Below the pieces are notes generated by a model. The model was not told where the DNA came from, searched no databases, and saw only the letters and a list, made by a program, of their open reading frames with translations. Positions 18,176 through 26,777 of a DNA stretch of 64,000 nucleotides are shown piece by piece (position 1 is the stretch's first letter; every line of letters starts with the position of its first letter). The DNA lies in assembly GCA_026390595.1 (NCBI GenBank), contig JAPLFQ010000030.1, positions 124,001-188,000 of the forward strand. The letters run 5' to 3'. Position numbers and translations under genes: made by a program. Origin of the DNA: Ignavibacteriales bacterium (lineage in GTDB: Bacteria; Bacteroidota; Ignavibacteria; UBA10030).

Positions 18176-18511
18176 TTCGGTTCCTCCTGAGGATTTCTGG
18201 TTTGTACGGTATGCCTGGAGGACAAACGGTGCTTGGGGAGTGGCTACAACTATGCACTTTCTAGAGTCAAAGTCAACGTCCGGAAAGTACCGACCGATGC
18301 CTGTCGCATGAATTACGGACAACGGGATTTTAGAAGGGTTGCATAGGTGTATCGTGCAGTCGGTGAGGGTTGCTGAAAATGGGAACGCGCGGCAACTTCA
18401 CCCTGTGCAGCTGCACTCAACTTCCGACCTTACCCACCGAATGAATACCAGGAGGCTAGTCGAGGAAATCGACAATCGGATTTTGAGCGTGGTAAGTGAC
18501 CCGAAAATGAA
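18176..18511. other. Intergenic region upstream of the membrane protein/lipoprotein pair
   Basis: It holds the ribosome-binding site (tcctcctg on the plus strand near 18182) and presumably the promoter for the pair. Nothing else was recognised before the terminator hairpin at 18512. Confidence 0.4.
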
Positions 18512-18539
18512 GAAGCCGGACTTCTGATGGCCCGGCTTC
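18512..18539 (-). terminator. Rho-independent terminator of the 18563-19633 gene
   Basis: An 8-base perfect stem (gaagccgg/ccggcttc) with a 12-base loop, about 25 bases past the stop. On the minus strand it is followed by ttcattttcgg. Stem sequence, distance from the stop and trailing T-rich sequence match the terminator at 11632-11658. Confidence 0.75.
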
Positions 18540-18562
18540 AGTTTCTCTTGACGCCCAGATTC

Positions 18563-19633
18563 TCATCGCAACAGTATCATCTTCTTTGTCTCCAGGTACT
18601 CGCCAGCCTGCAAACGATAGAAGTAAAGACCGCTCGGGGCATTGACAGCATTCCATTGTCGTGAGTATGTGCCAGGAGAGAGCTCTTCTCCAACTAGAAC
18701 CGACACTTCCCTTCCCAATGCATCGAATACCTTCAGTGATACAAACGATTGTGCCGGAATATTGAAGGAAATGGTCGTCGTAGGATTAAACGGGTTTGGG
18801 TAGTTCTGGTCAAGTGTGTAGTGCGCCGGCATCATAGCTTGCTGACCTACGCTAACGATTGACGATGGAACAAGGAGCGTGACTCCAGTTGGTTGAACGA
18901 GGCCCGTATCTCGCTGTGAGGAAGCCATCGAGACGACGAGGACGACGCCCTCCCTGGTAAAAAACATGAATTCCTTGTCCGAATAAGTGTAATGATTCAC
19001 TTTCGCGCGCAGGCATTCGAATTGGCGACCGAGGAATTTAAGTGTTCCGAATCCGTCAATGCTGGTGCTGTCTGAACCAATGCTGACATTCGTCGAGGCA
19101 ATGGAACCGGACACATTGTACACTGTATCATAGTGCGTGGTAGTGTAGGTTCGGGACGCCGGATACGTGATTGGATAAACGAACGTCGGTTCGTACGGCC
19201 GGTTGTGGTAGAAGCGCCGCTGTTGAGTCAAGGAAGCCTCGCCGACAACGAAGATCGTATCAGTTCCGAAAAGAAAAATGGGGTTGTTCTCGATGTCTGT
19301 CGCCGAAGGTCCGAAGACTACTGCCTTGGACGGATAGCGCGCTGCCAGTGCCGGTATACTGCCTACAGAGTATACTTGCAGGGTCCCAGTTTGCTCGAAA
19401 ACATATCCGCTGAAGTCGTACACTGTTGGGCCTCCCCGCTTGCCGATGTTTGCAGTTCGGGGTGCAACATTCGACGAGTACCCGTTGATCGATGTGCCCA
19501 CCGTCAGCAGGTTGGAGAGTGCGGTCTGCGGAATCGTGATCTGTGCAGAAGAATACGAAAACAGAAGTACCGAAAGAAACAGGATAGAGAAGTACAACGA
19601 GGACGTACGACTGGGTTGTACGGAGCTGTTCAT
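18563..19633 (-). CDS. Secreted protein of unknown function with T9SS sorting tail
   Basis: A 356-aa protein with a signal peptide (about 1-30, ending S-S-A-Q), a beta-rich middle with no recognised family, and a complete Por tail from about residue 272: D-Q-N-Y-P-N-P-F-N-P, S-L-K-V-F-D-A-L-G-R, then S-G-L-Y-F-Y-R-L-Q-A-G and a terminal K-K-M-I-L-L-R. The final 20 or so residues, their codons and the downstream terminator are nearly the same as in the propeller gene at 11683-14067. It should be exported by Sec and then T9SS. The middle contains repeated T-T-T-H-Y-D-T-V-Y-type segments but no catalytic motif. Confidence 0.8.
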   Translation of the reverse strand: MNSSVQPSRTSSLYFSILFLSVLLFSYSSAQITIPQTALSNLLTVGTSINGYSSNVAPRTANIGKRGGPTVYDFSGYVFEQTGTLQVYSVGSIPALAARYPSKAVVFGPSATDIENNPIFLFGTDTIFVVGEASLTQQRRFYHNRPYEPTFVYPITYPASRTYTTTHYDTVYNVSGSIASTNVSIGSDSTSIDGFGTLKFLGRQFECLRAKVNHYTYSDKEFMFFTREGVVLVVSMASSQRDTGLVQPTGVTLLVPSSIVSVGQQAMMPAHYTLDQNYPNPFNPTTTISFNIPAQSFVSLKVFDALGREVSVLVGEELSPGTYSRQWNAVNAPSGLYFYRLQAGEYLETKKMILLR

Positions 19634-20637
19634 GGCTCACCTTCTATTTCATTTGAGAAATGAGTTACGTCCGAACAGCCCGACAAGCAATGCCGAGATG
19701 GACCCGGATGCAACAGGGCGTGCGTGAAATGCCACGGTGGTTGGTGCGTGACGATACGGTGATAATACCGTAACATCAAGACATTTCAAGAGAGGGAGGA
19801 TTCGTCCGAAAAGAGAATTCCTAGAAATGACAGAACAGCAACGCCTGGTCCGGACAACCACGCAAAAATCGCGCGTTGAGAGATAGAGGAGTTGTAACCA
19901 CAGCTTCACAACAGGGCGGATATTGGTGACCAGTGTTGGTGTCATCGCAGGCGATATAATCTCTCCAGCCATTGGCGAGCCACAACGCCAGGAGTTTGCA
20001 GAAAAACCAGTTTCTTTCACCACGAAGGCACAAAGACGCGAAAATCTGGATTAAGAAACTCGATTTTGAGAGGATATGAGTATTCAAGGAAGACATTTTT
20101 GAGACTTCGTGTCCTTGTGGTGGTCTTTTTTTTTATTTCAGCATCCTCCTAGCAGCGTTTCAACTAGTCGGCTTCGTCAACTTCTGCCCTGCCGCGCTCG
20201 ATTGAATTCTGAGTGACTGCTCGAAGAAATGACTTGGTATTGTCGTGCGGTTCGTGGAAATTAGGATTGCAGGGAAGGAATGAGATTTCCAGGCTACTGG
20301 AGCATCTTCAGAAAATCAGTCCAGAGGAAGGTTTTGGGGAAATTCTCGAGTGAAGACATATAAGGCAGTTTCGTGCGGGGTGCAGGCACTGAACCAGTTG
20401 CCGTTTGCCCCGACATAGTCGAGGCCCGCCGAAACGAAACAAAGGTGGAAATCAGTTTCTCAGGATGCAGGCGGGAGTTAAAGCCGGGGAAAGCTGGATA
20501 CCAAGCGGCAGAAAATCGAAAGATACCACGCCACTTCGAAATTCCTGCTTCTCGGCCTGTATGCCGAAACGCGGTGAGGTGATAAGCTCCGGGTGCATGG
20601 GGGATCAATATTCTCCATTCGCAACCCGATATCTCAG
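19634..20637. other. 1-kb intergenic region with a long imperfect palindrome
   Basis: No coding sequence is convincing on either strand. At 20015-20044 and 20101-20125 lie inverted arms (caccacgaaggcacaaagac and cttcgtgtccttgtggtgg), with about 55 bases between them and a run of T after the second arm. The arm sequence resembles a palindromic element scattered in many bacterial genomes. The promoter of the gene starting at 19633 should lie in the low-coordinate part. Confidence 0.45.
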
Positions 20638-20805
20638 TTATTTCTTCTTGTTGCTTTGCGGTGTCGTATCTCTTGGAGCTGGCAGGCCCATTTTCTTGCC
20701 GTTCACCCACGGGCCGCGGGGATTGGCCCTGAGCTGGTCGACAATCAACGCCTTTTCCTCAGCTTCGCGAGGGGTAAGCACGATACGAGTGATGGAATGC
20801 GCCAT
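20638..20805 (-). CDS. Small conserved-looking protein, 55 aa, unknown function
   Basis: The product begins M-A-H-S-I-T-R-I-V-L-T and ends in a basic tail (S-N-K-K-K). The ATG at 20805 has a gga-gcaacgac ribosome-binding site at good spacing; an in-frame ATG at 20832 would add nine residues. It has mixed helical and Pro/Gly-rich parts, no signal peptide and no membrane segment. The family is not recognised. It lies in the same direction as two more very small genes. Confidence 0.5.
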   Translation of the reverse strand: MAHSITRIVLTPREAEEKALIVDQLRANPRGPWVNGKKMGLPAPRDTTPQSNKKK

Positions 20806-21086
20806 GTCGTTGCTCCGTTCTTTAAGAATCATTCTCTTCTCACCAGCGGACTACCCGCTATGTGCCGCCTTTTGGGCATCCCGTACTGCGGGACTTCACC
20901 CGACAAGTGAAGTGCAAACCCAGCTTTTGAGAAAACAACCACTTCCGTTCGACAGCAGAACAGAAACCTCGTTCAGCGAGGTGATATTGATAAGATACGC
21001 TAATTTGTTGACATAACCTACTGATGGTTTGCTGCTCGTTTCGTCAACAGCTGTCTGCCATTACTCCGCCTCTCCCTTTTCACGCT

Positions 21087-21281
21087 TCAAGTTTCCGCGA
21101 ACTTCTTTATTGCGTCGAAGTACTTCACAATCGCCTTGGCTTTGTTCTTCCCGAACGACATCCAATGCCAGGTGGTGTCGGGATTTGGCCTATCGACAGT
21201 TGGGATGCGTAAAACAGGCTTGCCCTGGTACTCGCTCATGACAGGCTGCACTTCTTCTTGCTGCTGTTGTTCTTCTTCCAT
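21087..21281 (-). CDS. Small acidic-to-basic protein, 64 aa, unknown function
   Basis: The first 12 residues are almost all Glu and Gln, followed by a well-composed segment (G-K-P-V-L-R-I-P-T, W-H-W-M-S-F-G) and a basic amphipathic helix (K-N-K-A-K-A-I-V-K-Y-F-D-A-I-K-K-F). The ATG follows gaaaggtgacca, a strong ribosome-binding site at correct spacing. The pattern G-K-P-V-L then F-G-x-x-K-A-K-A-I is that of a real protein rather than a chance frame, but no family name can be given. Confidence 0.6.
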   Translation of the reverse strand: MEEEQQQQEEVQPVMSEYQGKPVLRIPTVDRPNPDTTWHWMSFGKNKAKAIVKYFDAIKKFAET

Positions 21282-21450
21282 TGGTCACCTTTCACATTTA
21301 ACTACAATTCGCGAGTCCAAAGAGCCTGAGTATCTCACATCAAACAGCCCCGGCAATTGGCCGAGCCTCCTTCGCGAGCACATTTCGAACGAAGTTGACC
21401 CGCCGTTCCCTGCTGCCAACAAGCGATCCTTAGCCTCGACCTAAACCATG

Positions 21451-21576
21451 TTATTTATTGAGAATCCCATGGTTCAGCTTCTCATTCTTCTTTTCTCTCT
21501 TTGCCAACTTTTTTTCTTTCATGGTTTTCGCCGGTTCTTTCTTTGAGTCTTTCTTGCTGTTTTGACCTTTGCTCAT
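21451..21576 (-). CDS. Very small lysine-rich protein, 41 aa
   Basis: It begins M-S-K-G-Q-N-S-K-K-D and consists largely of Lys, Glu and Asn; it is probably a disordered, nucleic-acid-binding or ribosome-associated peptide. The ATG is preceded by aaggaggatacc, the best ribosome-binding site in this neighbourhood, which is the main reason for calling it. Short Lys-rich proteins beginning M-S-K-G-Q-N are, as far as remembered, found in other Bacteroidota; this was not checked. Confidence 0.6.
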   Translation of the reverse strand: MSKGQNSKKDSKKEPAKTMKEKKLAKREKKNEKLNHGILNK

Positions 21577-21795
21577 GGTATCCTCCTTGTGGGGCTTACG
21601 TGGTAGACTTGTGCTTTCTTCGATTTGAGACTGATTGCCCCGGTGCATTAAGCAACAGCTCCGCGATGGTCTTTGTTGTCTGCGACTGCATGCGGGAAAA
21701 CGTCGGGGAGTGCCACATTGGGCAGTAAGGTCGGGCGGCAGGGTACTGCGTTGACTCGTTTCGGTTCAGAAGCTCCGATCATTACAGAGAAAACG

Positions 21796-22530
21796 CTATG
21801 TTCGTTTGGGACCCTCAGCCCTCGGTGCGATTTGAATCTCATCCAACCGGTGCGTCACTACCGCTGAGAGGTTTCGCATCGACGCGACGCCTGTCGAAAT
21901 AACCTCCACGCTCTGGTGCAATTCCTTGAAAACCTCTTTGAATCGCGCATGCGCGCCGTCCGTCACGGATCCGAGAAGCTCGGTCTGAAAATCTCCGAGG
22001 TTCTTCTGCAAATCGGTGAGGCTTTTTTCAAGGAGCTGGCCAACCGAATTCACCGTGTCGTGAAAGAGCCTCAGTGAGTCGAGTTCCTTCTGCTTCTCTT
22101 TCAGCATCCGCTTCTCTGCTTCGCGTTCGATCATCTCCTGCTTGAAGAGATATCGCTCGCATACGCTCTTGATGGCAAGGCGGAGCCGGTCGATGTCCAG
22201 CTGATCCTTCCGGAGATAGTCATACACGCCGAGCTTCATGGCTTCGACCGCGACCGTCTCTGAACCTGCCGCAGTGATCATGATCGTGGGAGTCTGGATT
22301 TCCTGCTCGTGCATCCATTGCAGCACTTCGAGCCCACTCATGTCCTCCATTTTATTGTCCAGCAGGATCGCGTCAAACTGCTCAGTCTTCAGCAATTCCA
22401 TCGCCGCCTCGCCGGAGCCGCAGGATCGGACAGAAAACTTGTCGCTCATTTTCAGCGCCATCTCGATGCTGAGACGGAATGAATCTTCATCGTCCACAAT
22501 GAGAACACGAAGCATTCCTGAACTTGCCAT
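21796..22530 (-). CDS. Response regulator with long coiled-coil tail and no output domain
   Basis: A 244-aa protein. Residues about 5-120 form a receiver domain: D-D-E acidic pocket, phosphorylation site in L-L-D-N-K, M-I-T-A-A (Thr switch) and a conserved Lys in Y-L-R-K-D. From about residue 120 the chain is a long charged helix (E-M-I-E-R-E-A-E-K-R-M-L-K-E-K-Q) followed by another helical bundle, with no DNA-binding or enzymatic domain. It probably acts by protein contact. ATG 22530 was chosen over the TTG-initiated longer frame because aaggga precedes it. No kinase gene is nearby, so it is an orphan. Confidence 0.85.
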   Translation of the reverse strand: MASSGMLRVLIVDDEDSFRLSIEMALKMSDKFSVRSCGSGEAAMELLKTEQFDAILLDNKMEDMSGLEVLQWMHEQEIQTPTIMITAAGSETVAVEAMKLGVYDYLRKDQLDIDRLRLAIKSVCERYLFKQEMIEREAEKRMLKEKQKELDSLRLFHDTVNSVGQLLEKSLTDLQKNLGDFQTELLGSVTDGAHARFKEVFKELHQSVEVISTGVASMRNLSAVVTHRLDEIQIAPRAEGPKRT

Positions 22531-22811
22531 GATTCCCTTCAAGATTACTTACTGAGGCGCAACCGGTGGGTCCGAAAGTTGATAGCGGTTGAAATTACCA
22601 CAAAAAACCCCTTATAAGCAAGGTACCAGTCCTAAGTTTGCGCAGGAGTAATGGAGAAGGGTCCCTGCTCTTCTTCATCCATAGGATTTGATCCCGCCGC
22701 GGCAATGACAAGCCGGCCGAGATCATGCGTCGATTCGCGCTTCACAGCTATGAAGACCGTCTCGCAATGATACGACCGGCCACGATGAGGCAAGCCAAAA
22801 GTGCCCAATCC

Positions 22812-24686
22812 TCATTCGGAGGGATGCTCCGGCTTCCCCTCAGGTTCCGCGTCTGTGAAGTATTCCTTGATTTCGGAGGCAAGTTTGGGCCCAACGATTT
22901 CGGCGATCTGCTCCTCCGTCGCGAACTTCACGCCCTGCACGGAGCCGAACGACTCCAGCAGCTCCGTCGCCCGCGTCTTACCGACGCCTTTGATGAGATC
23001 CAGCTCGGTCTTGAGAATTCTCCTCGAACGGAGAGTCCGATGGTAAGTGATCGCAAAGCGATGCGCCTCGTCACGGATTTGCTGAAGCAATTTGAGACTC
23101 GAGGATGTCCGCGGGATCAGCAACGGATCACTCTCGCCGGGAAGAAAGACCTCTTCCAGCCGTTTCGCCAATCCAACAATGGGTGTGGAGGTGAAATTGA
23201 GCTGACCAAGCACTTCGACGGCACTGGAAAGCTGCCCTTTCCCACCGTCGACAACGATAAGATCCGGATTCGTCCCCCCTTCCTCGATCAGCCGCGAGTA
23301 TCGGCGCTCGACTACCTCCCGCATGCTCGCAAAATCATCCGGCCCCGCGACTGTGCGGATTTTAAACTTCCGGTACTCGCTTTTCTTCGGCTTCGCATCG
23401 ACGAAAACGACCATCGACGCGACCGTGTCACTCCCCTGGATATTGGAGATGTCGAAACATTCGATCCGCCGCGGCGGTGCGGTGAGACGCAGGTCCCGCT
23501 GAAGAGATTGCACCGAGTATGGGACGAGATCTCCCCGTTTCATCTTCTGCAGCTGGAGCTCCTCGAGCAGGAATTCAGCGTTCTTCTTCACCATACCCAC
23601 CAGCTTCAGCTTCTCCCCTGCCTTGGGAACATCGAGACTGACAGGAGCCCCCCGTTGACCGGCGAGCCAGCTCTGTATGACCTCGAAAGAGTTCACTTCG
23701 CCTGAGATCGAGATTTCGCCGGGGATATCTTCATTGTCGAGGTAATATCGCCCGAGAAGTGTCTCAGCAACTTCCGCCTCATCTTTTCCTTCTACGTTGC
23801 TCATGTAATAGTGGTGACTTCCCAATACCTTCCCGTCGCGAATCTTGAACACAACGCCGCACGCATCGTCGTCCTTCAACGCCACGGCGATAATGTCGCG
23901 GTCTACCTCTTTCATGTCCACCACTTTCTGCTTCTGGTTATACACGGAAAGCGCCCTGAGACGATCACGCGTCTTCGCCGCATCTTCAAACCGGAGGTCT
24001 GCAGACAGCTGGTCCATCTCGACCTGCAGCAGAGCTACCGCATCGGATGTCTTTCCACGGAGCACTCTTGCTACCTTGTCGATCATCGCGTTGTAGTACT
24101 CTGCAGACACTTTGGCTTCACACGGTCCTTCGCACTTCCTGATGTGATAGTCCAAACAGATCTTGAATCTCCCGCGCGCAACGGATTCGGGCGTCAGGTC
24201 ATAGTTACAGCTCCGAATCATGAAGATGTCGCGGATAGTTTTCAGGGCAAACCGCATCGTCTTGACATCCGTGTACGGTCCGAAGTAGCGCGACCCGTCC
24301 CTGATGATCCTGCGCGTGACGAAGACGCGAGGAAACGGCTCATTCGTGATGACGATGTAGGGAAAGCTCTTGTCGTCCTTGAGAAGGACGTTGTACCGCG
24401 GCTTCAGCTTCTTGATGAGGTTGGCTTCGAGAATGAGGGCTTCGACCTCGGAGTCGGTGACAATGAGCTCCACGTCGACGATCTTTGAAACCAGCGCGTC
24501 GAGCTTCGCGTCGAGCGCACGCGAGAGCTGAAAATATTGGCGGACCCGACTGCGGAGATTCTGGGCTTTGCCGACGTAGATGACTTTTGCGTCCGAATTC
24601 TTGAACTGATAGACTCCGGGCATCGCCGGAAGCGAGTCAAGCTTCTCGCCGAGCGAGAGGTCATCCTTGTTGATGCTGATTTCCAT
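22812..24686 (-). CDS. uvrC: Excinuclease ABC subunit C
   Basis: A 624-aa protein that makes both incisions in nucleotide excision repair with UvrAB. The GIY-YIG nuclease domain is at about 20-100 (G-V-Y-Q-F near 24 and Y-V-G-K-A near 37). A UVR motif follows around 200-235 (D-L-R-F-E-D-A-A-K-T-R-D). The RNase H-like endonuclease core (E-C-F-D-I-S-N-I-Q-G, then D-L-I-V-V-D-G-G-K-G-Q-L) is intact, and the C-terminus has helix-hairpin-helix motifs (I-K-G-V-G-K-T-R-A). Length is normal. It starts 24 bases after the methylmalonyl-CoA epimerase stop, so the two are probably co-transcribed. Confidence 0.97.
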   Translation of the reverse strand: MEISINKDDLSLGEKLDSLPAMPGVYQFKNSDAKVIYVGKAQNLRSRVRQYFQLSRALDAKLDALVSKIVDVELIVTDSEVEALILEANLIKKLKPRYNVLLKDDKSFPYIVITNEPFPRVFVTRRIIRDGSRYFGPYTDVKTMRFALKTIRDIFMIRSCNYDLTPESVARGRFKICLDYHIRKCEGPCEAKVSAEYYNAMIDKVARVLRGKTSDAVALLQVEMDQLSADLRFEDAAKTRDRLRALSVYNQKQKVVDMKEVDRDIIAVALKDDDACGVVFKIRDGKVLGSHHYYMSNVEGKDEAEVAETLLGRYYLDNEDIPGEISISGEVNSFEVIQSWLAGQRGAPVSLDVPKAGEKLKLVGMVKKNAEFLLEELQLQKMKRGDLVPYSVQSLQRDLRLTAPPRRIECFDISNIQGSDTVASMVVFVDAKPKKSEYRKFKIRTVAGPDDFASMREVVERRYSRLIEEGGTNPDLIVVDGGKGQLSSAVEVLGQLNFTSTPIVGLAKRLEEVFLPGESDPLLIPRTSSSLKLLQQIRDEAHRFAITYHRTLRSRRILKTELDLIKGVGKTRATELLESFGSVQGVKFATEEQIAEIVGPKLASEIKEYFTDAEPEGKPEHPSE

Positions 24687-24710
24687 TGATCGTCTCTGGG
24701 AAAGGAGCGG

Positions 24711-25118
24711 TCAGCCGGCGAGTTTCTGACTGATTTCGATCAGAACGCCATTCGTGGACTTTGGATGGAGGAAGGCGACTTGATAGCCGTCGGCGCCGGG
24801 ACGGGATTGTTCATCGATGAGCTGGAAACCGGCAGCTTTGAGCCGGGCCAGTTCTGCTTCAATATCGTCCACAGCGAAGGAGACGTGGTGCACTCCCTCT
24901 CCCCGCTTCGCGATGAACATCGCAACCGGTGATTCGGGATCGAGCGCTTGCGTCAGTTCGATGGCTGACGTGCCGACAGTGAACATCGCAATCCTGAGCT
25001 TATGTCCGTCCAGATCCTCTGCGTGGTCAGGACCCTTGCCGAAGATCTTCTGAAACAACGCTGTCGACGCCTCGATGTCTCTGACGGCGATACCGATATG
25101 GGATATTTTTTCGAACAT
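24711..25118 (-). CDS. mce: Methylmalonyl-CoA epimerase
   Basis: A 135-aa VOC-superfamily protein that interconverts the R and S forms of methylmalonyl-CoA, linking propionyl-CoA and succinyl-CoA metabolism. Metal ligands are in place: His8 in I-S-H-I-G-I-A, the central G-V-H-H-V-S-F, and Glu near the end in G-V-L-I-E-I. The start F-E-K-I-S-H-I-G-I-A-V and full length fit the family closely. The mutase genes are not in this window. It stands directly upstream of uvrC. Confidence 0.93.
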   Translation of the reverse strand: MFEKISHIGIAVRDIEASTALFQKIFGKGPDHAEDLDGHKLRIAMFTVGTSAIELTQALDPESPVAMFIAKRGEGVHHVSFAVDDIEAELARLKAAGFQLIDEQSRPGADGYQVAFLHPKSTNGVLIEISQKLAG

Positions 25119-25209
25119 AACAACGGTCGTCTAGCTGTAGTGGAGAGGTTTCATTCTGGCGGGTCGTTGACATTCAAGGTCAAGAATAAAGATAAACCGC
25201 CAAGCTCGC

Positions 25210-25230
25210 CCCCGACAAGAAACGTCGGGG
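25210..25230 (-). terminator. Hairpin downstream of era (possible terminator)
   Basis: A 7-base perfect stem (ccccgac/gtcgggg) with a 7-base loop, about 130 bases beyond the era stop and in front of mce. There is no T-run directly after it on the minus strand, so termination is uncertain. A ctgcggttcttcgcgcccttcgcgg stretch nearby (25288 onward) resembles a dispersed intergenic repeat. Confidence 0.35.
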
Positions 25231-25362
25231 TAAACAAGAGCGCCAATTGTGTGGAGTTACAGAGATAAGGGATTTCTCAATATCTTCTCTGCGGTTCTTC
25301 GCGCCCTTCGCGGTTCGATTCTGAACATCACGGTCAAGATGCCACGAACGAAGAATGCGGTC

Positions 25363-26271
25363 CTACTCGTCGCCGGAGTATCCGAGGCGTTTCAAAAGCC
25401 CCTCATTTTCTCTCCACTTCTCACGCACTTTGACATGGAGTTCAAGAAACACCGGGCGGCCGACCATCGCCTCGATATCAACGCGCGCACGCTGGCCAAT
25501 TCTCTTCAGCGCAGCTCCCCCCTTGCCGATGAGTATGCCCTTTTGAGAATCCCGTTCCACGATAATGTCGGCCTGGATATATGTCTTTCCGAGCTCCCGT
25601 TCTTTGAAATCAATAATCTGTACAGCTGTGGAATACGGGACTTCCTCTCTGAATAGTTCGAAGATCTTCTCCCGTATCAGTTCTGCGGCAAAGAACCGTT
25701 CGGGTTGTTCGCTCACCGAATCAGCCGGATAGAACGCGGGATGATCGGGGAGATATTGCACGATGGTCTTGAGAAGATCCGGCAGGTTTTCGCCTTTAAG
25801 CGCAGAGATCGGAATGATGTCGGCGAATTTTCCCGAGCGGGCAAAGTGTTCGATGACCGGCAGGACTTCCTGGCGCGGGACAGTATCAACCTTGTTGATG
25901 ATCAGGAGGAGCTTCTTCTCTCCGCCGATGCCGGCGACTGCCTGTTCCACCACAGGAGGCAGCTCGGTCCTTCTCGATGCTTCGGTCAACAGAAGCACGA
26001 TATCCGCATCTTCAAGGGCAAGCTGCGCCGAACGGACCATCTTTTCGTGAAGAAGATACTTCGGCTGGAGCAACCCCGGTGTATCGAGGAAGACGATCTG
26101 AGCTTCATCGGTGCTCAGGATTCCAAGGACCCGCTGCCGCGTCGTCTGCGGACGGGCGGAAACGATGGAGAGCTTCTGGTTCAGCAGCGCGTTCAACAAC
26201 GTCGATTTGCCGACATTCGGCTCCCCGACAATCGCTACGTAACCGGCCTTATGTGCTTGTTGTAGTGTCAT
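25363..26271 (-). CDS. era: GTPase Era
   Basis: A 302-aa essential GTPase that binds the 3' end of 16S rRNA and helps assemble the small ribosomal subunit. G motifs: G-E-P-N-V-G-K-S at 16-23, D-T-P-G at 63-66 and N-K-V-D at 126-129. The C-terminal KH RNA-binding domain is complete (I-G-K-G-G-A-A-L-K-R-I-G). Length is typical. A terminator hairpin separates it from the P-II gene upstream, so it probably has its own promoter. Confidence 0.97.
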   Translation of the reverse strand: MTLQQAHKAGYVAIVGEPNVGKSTLLNALLNQKLSIVSARPQTTRQRVLGILSTDEAQIVFLDTPGLLQPKYLLHEKMVRSAQLALEDADIVLLLTEASRRTELPPVVEQAVAGIGGEKKLLLIINKVDTVPRQEVLPVIEHFARSGKFADIIPISALKGENLPDLLKTIVQYLPDHPAFYPADSVSEQPERFFAAELIREKIFELFREEVPYSTAVQIIDFKERELGKTYIQADIIVERDSQKGILIGKGGAALKRIGQRARVDIEAMVGRPVFLELHVKVREKWRENEGLLKRLGYSGDE

Positions 26272-26290
26272 AGTGGTTTGGAAACAAAAA

Positions 26291-26316
26291 CGTTCCGTTG
26301 CTGCTCTAACGGAACG
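26291..26316 (-). terminator. Rho-independent terminator after the P-II gene
   Basis: A 9-base perfect stem (cgttccgtt/aacggaacg) with an 8-base loop. On the minus strand it is followed directly by tttttgtttcc. It lies about 50 bases past the P-II stop and just before era, so it should separate the two. Confidence 0.85.
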
Positions 26317-26367
26317 CGCTCACATTCGTGGATTGATGCTTCAGCGAAAGAGGGCTGATGAGATGTT

Positions 26368-26727
<360 letters not shown>

Positions 26728-26777
26728 TTATGTCGTGTCAACTGGTGAGTACGAATGCAGCCCTCAAACGTCCTGGT

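Noticed and set aside
16899-18257. Extending the lipoprotein gene upstream to 18257
   Set aside because: The added 170 codons are the coupled membrane protein read out of frame; the lipobox and ggagg site fix the start at 17747.
20893-20913. Hairpin acttcac/gtgaagt before the 55-codon gene
   Set aside because: 7-base stem with 7-base loop but no T run on either strand; not called as a terminator.
3726-20920. 14-base repeat gtgaagtgcaaacc at 3726 and 20907
   Set aside because: A 14-base match between two places is expected by chance in 64 kb; both are intergenic but nothing else in the flanks agrees.
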